Assembly: GCF_000203795.2 (NCBI RefSeq)
Contig: NW_006281114.1
Location: 62,001 to 126,000 of the forward strand
From: Batrachochytrium dendrobatidis JAM81
Taxonomy: Eukaryota; Chytridiomycota; Chytridiomycetes; Rhizophydiales
Length of the DNA stretch: 64,000 nt
Direction of reading: 5' to 3'
Positions 1 to 15,907 of the stretch are shown here, one piece after another. Position 1 is the first letter of the stretch; each line of letters starts with the position of its first letter. A program made the translations under genes and the position numbers. Below the pieces are notes generated by a model. It had not been told where the DNA came from, made no database searches, and saw only the letters and a list, made by a program, of their open reading frames with translations.

Positions 1-46
1 TCAACAGATATTCATCCAGTATTTAAACCAAGACGTTGACATCAAA

Positions 47-690
47 CTAGTTGGTATGCACTTTGTATTGATTTTTAGTATTAAACAGCCATTTACTACT
101 TACTGGGAAGCGATATACAGCAATGCAGCCATTTAGCACTACCATAATCATACCAACAATAGACACGAGATAGACTGCCAAAAAAAACCATTGAAATCGT
201 AGTGGATTGATGGTGTAAACAAACTGGTTCTGTTGCTGCTGAGCAATACAAACCCCAACAAAGTCCAGCAACCATCCAAGCTAAACACGACATAGAGCCA
301 AAGATATGAGTTAGTAAAAAGTTCATCTTTTAGTACAGCTGTAATGCCATCAAAGTCGTGCATCCCATTAACTGAACAGATAGTACACTGCAGTTTAGTT
401 TGGGGTGTGTGGACTCGAATGGTCTCAGTCATCAGACACCCAGTCATAAATTTAAACATTCATCATTATTCCCTAACCCCAAGCGTGATCATTTAGCTTA
501 ATGCTAGCTGCAGGATATCAACATACAGGTGTAAATATTCAGTATATATTGCATTTATATAACCTACCGAACTAACAGATAAAGTCAAGACAATAGGAAA
601 TCCACATTTGTTCAAAAGCGTCGAGGTTAAATGCTGCTTAGGGGCAGATTCAGGCGACTGTTGTGGATACGAAGCTTGAGAAGTAGGCAT
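47..690 (-). CDS. orphan multi-pass membrane protein, probable 4 exons
   Basis: I do not recognise this family. The start ATG at 690 opens a Gln/Ser/Pro-rich N-terminus (MPTSQASYPQQSP). It is followed by a hydrophobic stretch (FPIVLTLSVSS). After splicing come two further hydrophobic segments, near GWLLDFVGVCIA and FQWFFLAVYLVSIVGMIMVVL, and a short polar tail ending at 47. The last intron (about 320-264) is convincing: it has a GTACTA donor, a TACTAAC branch-like motif and a TTTAG acceptor, and it restores one frame. The first two introns are less certain because more than one donor/acceptor pair keeps the frame. The product is probably about 135-140 residues with three membrane spans. The gene is divergent from the dioxygenase at 1630. 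Function unknown. Confidence 0.5.
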
Positions 691-1629
691 TTTGTAATTC
701 AAACGGGATAAAATCGAATGAAATTGAATTACAAGTATTTACAGTCGTGTTCACGCACAATAGAACTCGGCTATCAAAAAACAATTGAAAAGCGTTAAAT
801 TGTATTATGCATTGTACTTTATTGATATAGTAAATCTCGATGCAAATTTGAATACATCGAGACGTAGCCATCAACCAAGTCGATGCAAGCTTAAATTCAA
901 TGTTTGGCTTGTATACTCAATGGAATAAACAACCCTGGCCATTTTATGTATAGTTTCGCATAAATATTAGTTTATTGTATGTATACTATTCAACCGCCAT
1001 CATGTGAATTGCCGTGTTGAATAATGGAAAGCTTATTTTAGCCAATAGTCTATTGAACTTGCTCAATGATCAAACGTTTGCAGCTTGGATGACTTCAATT
1101 GCTTTGATATAAGCTTTTGATGATTTTCCGTATATTCGACATCGGCCTGTCTAGAGCCGTGTATCAAACAAGGAAAAGGATATTCGAGACCAGCAAGGTT
1201 CGATTGACATGAAGCTTGTCCGGATTTTTCCTCTGTCAAACTCTCAATGTCTGATATAGATCTACTTTAAATCTACATATTCCAGTAAACTGACACCCAT
1301 CACTCCATGATACTGACTGTTTACATTTGACTCTTAGTAGTTCATTCTGTGTGAATACAGCTGTGATAAAACTGGTATGATTAAAAGAGCCATGAAGAGC
1401 AACAGAGCAATGCCAAGGCTTTAGTTGGTGTGAAACAGTGAAGCGGTGAGTGAGCTGATTGGACAACACTAAGCAATGAAGTCAGGGTTGCTCAACCGCA
1501 AGAGAAATATCCGTGGTTTGCAAGAGGCGGCTTAGTGTTGACCGAACATTGATGACATGAAATGAATGAATATGAATCACGTGTATTCTATATGGATTGA
1601 GCCAAACCTATTATTACAACCTTACAACA
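691..1629. other. divergent intergenic region, about 940 bp
   Basis: Spacer between the minus-strand membrane protein and the plus-strand dioxygenase, so it should hold both promoters. It contains a TCACGTG box at 1577 and, at 1341-1368, a sequence resembling the right end of the inverted-repeat element family found elsewhere in the window. I see no convincing gene; a minus-strand open frame at 1236-1469 shows no family signal. Confidence 0.6.
1577..1584. promoter_or_regulatory. E-box (TCACGTGT) upstream of homogentisate dioxygenase
   Basis: The TCACGTG core lies about 45 bp before the HGD start codon. The same core occurs at a similar distance upstream of five other genes in this window, which suggests a basic-helix-loop-helix (Cbf1-like) site. 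That reading is inferred from the motif only. Confidence 0.45.
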
Positions 1630-3705
1630 ATGGCCAACTACAAGTATCAATCGGGTTTTGGAAATGACTTTGAGACTGAGGCTCTTCCTGGAGCTCTCCC
1701 TGTCGGTATGTTGGTTTCTTGTATTTGATTCCAATCGACATGATCACCAATGAATAGACTTTGAATAACCTATTTGTAGGCATGAACACCCCTCAAAAGG
1801 TTCCTTATGGTCTGTATGCTGAGCAACTGTCTGGAACTGCCTTTACTGTTCCTCGTGAGGATCAACAGCGCACGTAAGTTGTATATTATTGTGTTGTATT
1901 CTTGAGAAATGTTATAGCAGACAATCGTATAAAGTCTATCGAGCTTGTTTTGGTGGCCATGTTTTAATAGACTTTAAACCGTTATTTATTAAAAAGTGAT
2001 TACTGGCTAGCCCATGTATGCTGTTTCCATTTGATAGCTGTTGCTATAAACCCATCCATCTATACAAAAGATCTGCCAGGACTCTTTTGGCGGAAAAACT
2101 CTTTGTCCTGGCATTTTAACGCCTGATGTTTATATAGATCATTAACTGATTGCATCAATATTTGCTGATCTGATTTAGTTGGCTGTATCGCATTCGTCCA
2201 TCTGTCTGCCATGCTCCATTTAAGCGAATAGCCTCTGAGCAACTTGTCCGCAGCTTTTCTGTCGTTGGTGACGAGGATTCAAAGGTTGAATGCGAATCCA
2301 CTCCCAATCAGCTCAGATGGTCTCCTTTCCCCTTTTCCACCGAATCAAACACTGATTTTATTCGTGGTCTACACACTGTATGTGGTGCCGGTGCTGCAGC
2401 CAGTCGATCTGGCCTTGCCATCCACGTTTATGCTGCAAATGCTGACATGAAGGATACTGCTTTTTACAACTCGGACGGCGACTTTTTAATTGGTAAGTCG
2501 ACTATTTACTATACAGCCTATTTACAATGTTATTAAAACCAAATTGTCAATAGTTCCCCAGCAAGGCACTCTTGATATTCAAACCGAGCTTGGATTCATG
2601 TCTGTTGCTCCTGGGGAGATCTGCGTCATTCAGGTATAGTGGTGGCCGATTTGCCGGATCATTTTTCCGTTTATTGTTGTACATTTATTCCTAATACTTT
2701 GAACAATATAATCTTGTGAATTCAGCGTGGCATTCGCTATGCCGTTAAGCTCCCTGACGGTCCTAGCCGAGGATATGTTCTCGAGATCTTTGATCGTCAC
2801 TTTGAGCTGCCTGGTCTTGGTCCAATTGGTATGTTTTTTCATGATCATTGAGTTTCCAAGATCCACCCATGCTACAACAGTCTAGTCAAACTTGTTTCTA
2901 ACAACCTCATCTTTGTTTTTAAAATGATAGGAGCCAATGGTCTTGCCAACGTTCGTGACTTCCTCCACCCTGTTGCTGCATATGAGGATCGTGATGGTAT
3001 TGATTTCACTATTATCAACAAGTTCCAAGGCTATCTGTTTTCCACTTCCCAAGGCCACTCTGCTTTTGACGTTGTTGCTTGGCATGGCGGCTATACTCCC
3101 TACAAGTACAATTTGGCTCGTTTCAATACCATCAATACCGTTTCGTTTGATCATCCTGATCCATCAATCTTTACTGTTCTTACCGCAAAGTCGGGTGTTC
3201 CGGGTGTTGCTTTGGCTGATTTTGTTATTTTCCCTCCCCGCTGGATGGTTGCTGAAAACACCTTCCGTCCTCCCTATTACCATCGCAATTGCATGACCGA
3301 ATACATGGGTCTCATTTCTGGAGGATATGACGCAAAACAAGAAGGCTTTGTTCCCGGCGGTGCTTCACTTCACAGGTATATTATTTCGATCCAACCGTTT
3401 GATCACACCATCTTCAACTAAACTTGTATATGTTTAGCATGATGACCGCACACGGACCTGACCGTGAGACATTTGAAAAGGCCACATTAGATGATCTCAA
3501 ACCAATCAAACTGCGTCCAGATGGTCTTGCATTCATGTTTGAGACGAACCAGATGCTATCAGTGACCAAGTGGGCACTGAAAAAGCTTCCTGGTACCGGC
3601 GGTGATGTTCTCCAGCCCGACTACTACAAGTGCTGGCAAGGACTAAAAAAATATTTTGATCCCAAGAACATCAATGCTGGACCTGCACCTACAAAGTCTG
3701 CTTGA
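1630..3705 (+). CDS. HGD: homogentisate 1,2-dioxygenase
   Basis: Fe(II) dioxygenase that opens the ring of homogentisate to 4-maleylacetoacetate in phenylalanine/tyrosine breakdown. Seven exons (1630-1705, 1780-1873, 2179-2492, 2554-2633, 2726-2828, 2931-3375, 3438-3705) add up to 459 residues; the human enzyme has 445. The N-terminus [21 protein letters not shown] is the family signature. In my exon model the metal ligands fall at His340 and Glu346 (YYHRNCMTE) and His376 (MMTAHGPD), and the catalytic-base histidine at His297 (FDHPDPS). Each is offset by five from the human numbering. All introns are GT-AG. No other pathway gene (maleylacetoacetate isomerase, fumarylacetoacetase) lies in the window. 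A CACGTG box sits 45 bp upstream. The identification is very secure. Confidence 0.97.
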
Positions 3706-4110
3706 TAATACTATTGCATGTTGCTTGAATGTGATAATTAAACATCATTGCTTTCTATCGCATAAAAACATTTGTAAAGATTTGAAGTGTATCGAGTCTT
3801 GTTTTAGATTCCGAGTTTGACTCGTTTAGTTTACTCGACATAAATATCCTCCAAAATACGCGTTCATGTCGTCTGGTAAGAAAGCCGTTGGATTAGTTTA
3901 AGACATTTGTCTACAAGTAGCTGTTAGTAGTCTTGAGAGTTACACGATATATGTTCTTGATGGAGTGTGCTGCTTCATACAACCAGACAGTCGTGGCTTA
4001 TCCACTTTAGTGGAATAGACGTCTAAACTCCACGCACAAGTCAAGCATATGATGCCTAATCAATACAACATCATTCATTCATATACCATCACAACTATAA
4101 ACTAACCTAA
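3706..4110. other. intergenic spacer, about 400 bp
   Basis: Holds the HGD 3' end and the promoter of the downstream SNARE gene. It is AT-rich. I see no gene, repeat or recognisable site. Confidence 0.6.
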
Positions 4111-5253
4111 ATGGTAAATACATCAATTCTAGACCTAGAAGACTTTGAAGAGCAAATCACTGAGCTTATTCAAGGTATTCAGCAAGTACTTGACCGCGAA
4201 ATTCCTTCACTCAAGGGTGAAGAACGTACCCAAAAATGCCATTATCTCAAAAACCGACTTAATCGTGCTCGTCAAGTCCATCGGTCCATTGTGGTTGAAA
4301 TCCGGGGACTAAGTGGGTCAGCTTATACCGAATGGGATGGAAAAGCAAAGTCACTTGATGAAAGACTTGGCAAGCTGGGACAAGATATTGAGTGGGCTGA
4401 GACTAGTCATGGAAATGCTGAAGGAGGCCCAGTTAAAAAAAAAAGTAGGATTGGAAAATTAAACTTGACAGCTTACAGAATCGTATGAATTTTCAAACTT
4501 GGCAGCTTATTGTTTACTCTGGTTGATTGAATGGATATGTAGATATGGATGAAATGACCTCGGTCGAAATGACCAAACAAGCATTACTGATTCAAGACAA
4601 AACACAAGAATCAACTGCACGCACACAAAGAATTTTGGACGAGACAATCCAGGTACTTTATCACAAGATCTCATATCTAAAAATGCCTTGTAAACTTTCT
4701 TCTAGCACTATACCAATAGATTTAAGATCAACTACTTTAAACGACACATGCATTGAGTATAGGTTGGTGTAACTGTCCAGACCGAGTTGAAGCAGCAAGG
4801 TGAAAAAATACGCCAAGTTGATGAAGATGTAGAACGTATTGAATCTAATCTGCGGCGAGCCGATAAGCAAATGCGAGTGTTTGTCCGGTAAGGTTGATTT
4901 TAAATGAGTTGTAACTTTACACTACTCTCAACATTGCCCCGCAACCAATGAACCAAAGTATTGTGCTAATATTGGCGTGATGTCCTACTGTGACTGGTTG
5001 GTATTTATACATAGGCGGATGGGTAATGATAAAATTTTCATGTTCATGATCTTGCTCATGGTCGTTGGGATCATCATTGCAATTGTGTTTACCGTGTTAA
5101 AAAAGAAGTGTCCTACTGCGGTTCAAGGAAGTAAGTCATTTAAAACTCTAGCCAATATCTTTCAAATGCATTATTGGGTATCTAATGCAAATCTGCAATC
5201 GCTTGGTTTTTAAATGCTAGTTCTTTGCTCTGCACCAACAGCAACATCTTGAT
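4111..5253 (+). CDS. Qb-SNARE, NPSN-like (novel plant SNARE family)
   Basis: Membrane-anchored SNARE that should act in vesicle fusion. Five exons (4111-4444, 4543-4652, 4763-4887, 5015-5130, 5222-5253) give 238 residues. Residues 1 to about 110 form a helical N-terminal domain. It is followed by a methionine/glutamine-rich linker (MDEMTSVEMTKQ) and a SNARE motif whose centre, KQQGEKIRQVDEDVERIESNL, carries the zero-layer glutamine. A single hydrophobic anchor follows (FMFMILLMVVGIIIAIVF) with a short lysine/cysteine tail. The order N-domain, Q-SNARE motif, C-terminal anchor and the wording of the motif resemble NPSN proteins and the Qb half of SNAP-25, more than Vti1 or Sec20. I am sure it is a SNARE and moderately sure of the NPSN assignment. 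Confidence 0.8.
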
Positions 5254-5399
5254 TTTCAAAAATTGTCGACATTTTCAAAAGATCCTGCTTTTTTAATAAT
5301 CAATTTGCTAGTCAAAACTATAACCGGGAATACATACAGAAATGCTATCTACAAAGCATCGTTTTTAATAAATTTCAAAAATACTTTAAACGTCTTTAC

Positions 5400-7388
5400 T
5401 CAATCATCAAATTTAATCTTTGTAGGTTTACTTGAAGCCTTTAATTTTGCTTCCATTTCCTTTGCCCGTCGCTTTGCTTCCCATGATGGGTGGAGTTGTT
5501 CGGCAGGCGCAGCAGGTTTTTCTTTTTTAGCAGTTGCCTGGTTGGAGTGGCTTTTAACTGATGGTTTGTTGGATTCAGAAACTGGTGTATTCACACTACC
5601 TTCATCATCAAACGTGATACGCGATCCTTTAAACTCGGTGATGGCAATGGTAGTTTTGCGCTTGGCTTGCCATGACGGATGCAAGGATGATAGGTCTTCC
5701 TTTTGTTTTGATGCAGCAGGTCGATCGGTTGCTGAATCACCGTTTCGTTGAGATCTATGAGCTACACCGTTGGCATGTTTGCCTTGTTTGTGTTTGACTG
5801 ACAACTTGTCTTGCTCAATTTGCTTTTTGACATGCTTAGCATCACTACCATACTGTTTCTCCCATAGCCTAGTAGTTCAATTGAAAATTTAATTCAGTCA
5901 GCATATTAAGCAGATGAAATCTAATTTAAATAGCAAAGCATACAACTGTATTCCAAAAAAGTAGTCCATGAAAATGTTTGCACTTACTCTCGTCGAGCAC
6001 GCTGACCCATACGATTGGATTTCCTAGTTGTCTTGACTCTGTTTCCATTATCGTCAAACTCGTTGCCTTCAAATTCATCATCAGATAGAGATACATCGCT
6101 AACTGAACCGCCTAGATTTTCTACAAACACACTTTTTAATTCACCAGCAGTGGCGATTGGAATAAAATCGGTGATCCGCTGTGCTGATGTTAGCTTGCGA
6201 CGAGATGGTACAGACGCTGGGACAGAAAGTTTGATGGGCCGTTTTGATGATGACTGTAAATCTACGCTTGCTAATTTAGTTGTTGCTGAAGAAGCCGAGT
6301 TTGCAATGGCACGAAGAGTTTGGACATCTTTTTCGCTTTCTTTATCGCTATCGCTGCCAATACAATCATCTAGACTCATATGATCATCAAAATCGTCATC
6401 TTGAAAAGACTTTTCATCGCCAAAGTCACTGCTCTCCAGGCTGATGTCATGATTATTTGAAGCCACGTTTTCCAAATTTATATTGCCTTTGATAGCATTT
6501 CGTTCAGATTCAAGCGTAGCCGTTTCCTGAATCGCCTTTTGCCTCTCCTTGTTCATTGTTTCGTTTGGATTACGTATACGTTTTGCCTTGTTCATTGCAT
6601 CGAGTTTCTCCTTGGAAAGCACAGTTTTATTTTTGGCCTGATTTTTGATGTATCTTTTTCCATATATCAACGCATGTAGGTCAGAAACGTACCCAGAAAC
6701 TGCATTCACCATTATTTTTGACGAAGATACGCGGCGATCAGCGGGTGTCCATTCCACCTTTTTATCTGCAAGCACTTCAGAAAGATTGGGATCGAGTCCA
6801 ATTATATGCTGTTTGTCTGGAAGTTGACTCTGTTCAATTCCCTCCACGATACATCGGTAAGCGATTTGATCGATGGAAGAGCATTTCAAGGCATTCAGTT
6901 GTGAATCGAGTTTTTTCGATTCTCTTGATCGGGCGAGTTTTACTGGTTCGGGCACATCATCATTGCTCCTATTGGTTCATTCAATATTGATATATTGTTG
7001 GTATATATTGATGATGGAAGCTATGATTGAGATTGAGCTGTATGTACTTACTCGGATTTGGTCTTGATAGTTCGCAGCATTTTAACCAGTTTTTGTATGG
7101 CAGCAGTTCGAGCTTTTTTTGCAGTTCTCTTGGCTTCTTTACATATATGGAACTAGTAAAAAACAATAGTAAGTTTATTCATATATTATTAAAATTCAAG
7201 ATTGTTAAATCTAGTCATTAGAGCATCCTTGATTCAATAGGACATGTCCAATTGATGAATGCTGGACTCACCAGTCGTTGTTGCACTCGCAAATTCACTA
7301 TATTCCAATTCGGCACTCTTCTAGAAACCTGCTGTTCAGATTGTGCTGGTTCATTTTCAGGCAACACTGCATGATGCCCTTCTGTCAT
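5400..7388 (-). CDS. BUD22: BUD22/SRFBP1-family nucleolar protein
   Basis: Probable 40S ribosome-biogenesis factor. Four exons (7388-7272, 7152-7052, 6968-5988, 5868-5400) give 555 residues; yeast Bud22 is of similar size. The N-terminal exons encode a basic helical region (CKEAKRTAKKARTAAIQKLVKMLRTIK). The middle is acidic and Ser-rich (residues about 230-300). The C-terminal part holds the family hallmark LHPSWEAKRR twice (LHPSWQAKRK and LHPSWEAKRR), each tied to a KITFDD-like strand, and the chain ends KIKFDD. The doubled LHPSW unit is unusual, since I recall a single terminal copy in most homologues. The gene is divergent from NUDCD1, with 268 bp between the two starts. Family assignment is strong; the role is taken from the family. 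Confidence 0.85.
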
Positions 7389-7656
7389 CTGGTGGATTTG
7401 AACTTGTTTATAATATATTGCAAGGCAGACTAAAATTGTAATTTTTCAATTCCAAAAAAACATTTAATTTATAGTAAATGCTGTTATTAAGCGATCGACT
7501 TTGCACAATTAAACTAAAACAATACTGAATAGTTGTAAAGACTTTCAACTTTATATCGACGGCTTTTCATTAGCTTTCTGGATAAGATTCCCAATCCTCA
7601 GGATTTTGAATGAGATTGAGATTTTGACTTGTCGAGATCTTGCCAAAATCAATAAA

Positions 7657-9672
7657 ATGACACAGACAGTAGTGCCTGTAGTTCAACGGTCGCTATTAAA
7701 CCCACAGTGAGTTAGGATTCGATTCAACATCTAGTGTTATTTGATCACCACTAATACATGTATTTTGGTTTAGATTCGAAAACTATCAACTGCAACCTAA
7801 TGATGTGGCTTTGGCTTATACAAAACTGGATGCTCCTCTGCATAGACTATCAGGGTTTGCTATCAACTCTACTTGCCCATACCGTTTGCTAGAATTGCAT
7901 ACTCGCTACAACCATTTGTTTCCTTTGTTTGATGGATCTGGCGCACTTTTCATTGACAGTGCTCGTTGGATCTGCCTTGCTCAAATGGTAATCGAAAGGT
8001 GTTGATCATTATTTCATATAGCTGTCAACTTGATATTCACATACTTTGCACTGTTTTGTATAAACCAAATTAGGATGAATCATGTCGTATTCAAGTCACC
8101 AAGCTGCAAATGTTGGCTCCACCGTTGCAAGAAAATACAACTCCTGCTGGCTTGCATTTGCCACCATCCATTGTATTTGCATCCCATGATATGATGCTAG
8201 CGTCTGATGGAATGAATACATTGGAGATATTCAAAGTTGACTCGGTGCCATGCTTTCAAATCCATAAAATAGCATCAATCGTTCTACCTCGAGAGCTTTC
8301 TACTCAGGGTATGATGATATACGAAGCAGTCGTAGCTTCAAATGGAGATTTACTTGTATGCACTCAACAAACATTCAATGTGGAAACATTGGTCAAACCC
8401 AACTCAAAATCAAGTGCTACAGAACAGCATTTATATGATACAAAAAAGCATAGATTCTTGGTTAGTCTTGTGCGTGTTCAGATACCTGTTTCGGCACATG
8501 CTTCTGACAGCAATCTCAATACAGACACCACAGTCATCGCAGACATTGTCATGTCATTACATGGTGAATCTGCTCCATACTTTGCACAGATTGAGTCAGA
8601 TACGGTTTCATTGACAATTGGCGCACCAACACCGTTTGAGTCGTTGATTCATGCATCTGACACTGACGCTACGGTTCCATCCAATGGCGATGAACATAAT
8701 GCTGAATCCACTCTTTCCAATTATTCATGGACTCAATCAGGCGATGAGATTACGGTAAATGTCAACCTTCCCAAGCAATTACTAGTAAAGCGTGATATTC
8801 GTGTTGTGTTCCAGCCCACCGGCGTATCTGTCAAGGCTATGCACAGTGGCCAAGTACTCTTTGCTGGCGATTTGTTTGATCATGTTCGCTCGTCTGAATG
8901 CATTTGGACGCTTGAAGGATCGCATCAGCTGGTATTGTATTTGCAAAAAACACACGCTGGAACACGATGGCCACATTTGTTTATGCATGATGATGGTGTC
9001 TTGGAGACGCTAGATGCTGCTACGCTGGAGTCATATACCAATAAGTTGGACAAGTATCATAACTCAAAACAGTTGCCCGTTTTGGGTGAGCTTAGTAGCC
9101 ATAGGAACATGGAGTGTGATGATTCTAGTGATAACGGTTCACCTGCAATGCATTTCCAAACTGTCACGGAGCGACAAGAGAACATTGACTTTGAGGCACA
9201 CTTGTTTTTTATTGATCGGTTTGTAGTTGATCAAGTATCATCATCGACGGTGCTTTCTCATCGATGTGGGATGCCTGGTATGGCATGGATTGGAATGCAG
9301 CTTTCGCAACCACTCGAGCGCTCTCCAGTTGTGCTTGTACAATCTGATGTCGACGCGCTTGCATTCAAGATCAAGCCTGGTTTGGAATTGGAGCATATAT
9401 CGGCCCTATCTGCTCTTGCATTTGTTCAAGCTAGTAAGCAGGACAAAAAGTTGGTAACGTTGACAGGAGATATGCGATTGGCACTTGTGGTTGAGTTTAA
9501 GCAGTATGTGTATGTATACGAACGGCCAGAAGTAAAGCAAATGCATGCAAAACAACTTGTATTGAATATTGGCCAAGGTAGTCAAGGTGGAATGGTTTTG
9601 GGTATTGCACAGATTGGATCTGGACATGTAATGATTTTGACTGAGGATTCATTTGTTGGGTTTGCAGTCTAA
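7657..9672 (+). CDS. NUDCD1: NudC domain-containing protein 1 homologue
   Basis: Three exons (7657-7706, 7774-7987, 8074-9672) give 620 residues, close to the 583 of human NUDCD1. The N-terminal part (MTQTVVPVVQRSLLNPQFENYQL) matches the family opening. A beta-propeller-like region follows. Then comes a central CS/p23 domain (about residues 290-380) with the pattern SWTQSGDEITVNVNLPKQ and, further on, TRWPHLF. The C-terminal half ends with ALAFVQASKQDKKLVTL, nearly the human wording. CS-domain proteins of this type act as Hsp90-type co-chaperones; NUDCD1 is linked to COPI and propeller-protein folding. Start chosen because the short first exon restores the conserved N-terminus. Both introns are GT-AG. 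Confidence 0.9.
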
Positions 9673-9697
9673 TAAACTGCGATAAAAACCAAATACA

Positions 9698-9861
9698 TTG
9701 TATTCACGTAAAATGGAACCGTTGTACTTGCAGCAACTAGTTTGCTTGGAAACACATGGTTTTTGAATGTTTATTGTGTTTTTCTATTAGACATTACTGC
9801 TTTGATTAATAATTTATCATGTACTTTGACACATTTAATGTTCCATTTTGTGTGAATACAA
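9698..9861. mobile_element. MITE-like element, 164 bp, 22-bp terminal inverted repeats
   Basis: The left end, 9698-9719 (TTGTATTCACGTAAAATGGA...), and the right end, 9840-9861, are inverted copies matching at 20 of 22 positions. The interior is AT-rich and has no coding potential. The ends match those of longer elements at 56127 and 29667, so this is a short, internally deleted member of the same family. It sits between the NUDCD1 stop and the next gene. No clear target-site duplication is visible. Confidence 0.7.
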
Positions 9862-10059
9862 CTCGAGTCGAGAATTCAAGACTTTTGGTCAAATACGATT
9901 CGCTAATATTGTTTTTCTTTTATTGAACTAAACTTGGCCCAATAGGCTGCATACACCAAGTATCTTTCTACTTGTCAACTAAAAGAGCTGACACTCGACT
10001 CTATATCAGTGCTTTTATTGTGTCAACTCGGTGTGTTTGATACAACTAGTGGTTGGTAC

Positions 10060-10823
10060 ATGGACTTGAGTTATCAAAGAATATCACTACAAGAACCAAT
10101 GCCATTATGCAACACAGATTTATCTTTTCATAACGAAAAAGAGTCTCTGGATGATCCTACAAGAACAGATCCAATTACTGCAGAGTTCAACTTGCCGACC
10201 GCTAGTATCTCCACAAACCCCATAACTGTTCAACAGCCATTGGATATCGCTATTGAATTAAACCCACTGAAAACTAGACTGGGTCAATCTCCATCAGATA
10301 CAGTTTTATTAAACGACAATACTTTTCAAACATCTTGCACAAACACTCGAAGCCTTTCTTGTTCGACTCACGAACTGAAATCCAAGAAAAGAGTGGAAGA
10401 CTTGGAGATCTTTCATGCCAATATTGAGCAAGATCGACAAGGAATAATTGGGTATCTGAACTGGCAGATGCGGCGAGATGCATGGCGGAAACAGCATACA
10501 CCATATGATCCAACTCGGCCGGTCAGCACCAATTACAAAAACAACACAACATTGCAGGAAGTCGAGTCCACCCACCATGCCTCTATTTATGAGTCAATGA
10601 TAAGCGGACGCAAGTTTTCTAAAGCTGTTCCAGTATCGTTTGTCATTATTATTCTTGCAAGTATAATTTGATATAAATCCGAGTCAAGTTGTGAATTCCA
10701 ATCTAACAAATCGATTACTTTATGCTTTTAAATTCTGCAATTTAGATCCATGGATGGCGAAGCGATGGACTTGTACCAGCAAATTGGCCACCGCCTTTCA
10801 GTCCAGAAGCCGATAGTTCTTGA
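10060..10823 (+). CDS. Gag1-like clamp domain (DUF4050) protein
   Basis: Two exons (10060-10656 and 10746-10823) give 224 residues. The first 120 residues are low-complexity and polar. The conserved part is C-terminal: IIGYLNWQMRRDAWRK, then an ESMISGRKFSKAVPVSFVII segment, and after the intron IHGWRSDGLVPANWPPPF. This pattern (a W-x-x-R-R-x-x-W helix, then P-x-S-x-V-x-x-x-L followed by GW-x-x-DGL-x-P) is what I recall of the fungal Gag1-like clamp family. The two halves join in frame only with a GC-AG intron (donor GCAAGT). A GT donor four bases further on breaks the frame. The first ATG in frame is used as start. Cellular role not known to me. Confidence 0.7.
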
Positions 10824-14689
<3,866 letters not shown>

Positions 14690-14843
14690 GCTGTGAATTC
14701 ATATATTACTTTTATCTAGATTTGATTCAATCGTTTCTATTTAGTTTTTAAAGATAAAATTTATTTGTAAAGCTTCAGTTTTATTTTTTGGTGTTAGTTT
14801 GCTGGGTCGTTTAATTTTCGAAATAGAGCAGCCCGTCATGATT

Positions 14844-15837
14844 TTATGATTTACGATCATAGTTTTCCTGGTCTGGTCGCAAAGGATTTTGTTGAAATGC
14901 AGGAAGCTGTTCAGATTGCTGGTATGGTTTGGCGGCTGGAATACCGGACGTAGGCGTTGTATAGAGAAATGCACCTTCATTTGGCTGACTGGATGAACCA
15001 CTAGGAGCGTATGTAGGACCAGACACGCCATGTTCAGTGGAATATAATGGTAATGGTTCTTCAAATGGCGCAACGTCTTCAGCAATCCGTGACCGTAGCA
15101 TGGTATATGCAGACGAAAATTCAAATCCACCGCCCTTTTCAAAGTAAAGTTTAATTGATCCTTCATCATTCAGTCCGCCATTCGGAACCTATTTAAAATT
15201 CAATTCGTCATGAATAGCCATCACATGAAGGTATTCAATGATGATAGAGACTGGTTGTAGTAAAGTCACTCAACTGGTATAACTAAGCCTTGATAACTGT
15301 TTGATCCTATCCAAGGCCGGACTAGTTTTCCATTTCTGAATCGGTCATTCCAAATCAAGTTAAATATTTTGAAACTGTACGACACACTCTGTATCAGGCA
15401 ACTTACAGCAAGTTTTTTAATGGAATTGTCAAGGCAATAGTTCCAGGAATTGGAGGACTGGGCATGTACACAACTCGCATATTGGCTACGAATCAAATAG
15501 ACGATCAGTAACTATCAGAATAGGCTTACTGGCACGAAATTTAATTTAATTTAAAGTAGCTTACTCAAGTATAAATATCCGTTTTGAGAAAATAGATTCC
15601 CAGACGAGCCTGGATAGCCATCGCTAGACTCAAACTCGAGTCTGACGTTGTCTGCTCGAGTATATCGACGAAATGGGTTGTGAAATTGACAATTCAACAG
15701 GAATCAGCATGAGCGACAGAATCAACAAGGTATAAAAAGAATATGCATCAATTACATTTTGTGAAAAACACAGACTCTCCAGTGTTCCAGACTGGGAGGG
15801 ATGTAACTGGATTCACTGCAATTCCATTTAGTGACAT
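14844..15837 (-). CDS. WBP2-like GRAM-domain protein
   Basis: Five exons (15837-15756, 15654-15565, 15485-15407, 15335-15275, 15188-14844) give 218 residues. The N-terminal two thirds form a GRAM/PH-like fold: DNVRLEFESSDG, then GYLYLTNMRVVYMPSPP, then IALTIPLKNL, and finally SIKLYFEKGGGFEFSSAYTML. This is the strand order of WW-domain-binding protein 2. The C-terminal tail is rich in Pro, Ser, Gln and Tyr, but I see no PPxY motif, the WW ligand of animal WBP2. WBP2 homologues are lipid-binding or transcriptional adaptor proteins; the role here is unknown. The gene is divergent from the CBP4-like gene, with a 141-bp shared promoter. Fold assignment is good; orthology is moderate. Confidence 0.8.
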
Positions 15838-15907
15838 GACAATGCTGGCAGAATCAGCAAGTCTAAGCTTGTCATTTCCAAAAACCGAGTATTGAGTCAC
15901 GGTACGT

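Noticed and set aside
1236..1469. Minus-strand open frame of 77 codons in the HGD upstream region
   Set aside because: No family signal, no good splice context, and it overlaps a repeat-like fragment; probably a chance frame.
6015..6990. Plus-strand frames opposite the BUD22-like gene
   Set aside because: Shadows of acidic, Ser-rich coding sequence on the minus strand.
7657..7773. tRNA-like B-box sequence (GGATTCGATTC) near 7716
   Set aside because: No cloverleaf can be drawn around it and it falls in the first intron region of NUDCD1.
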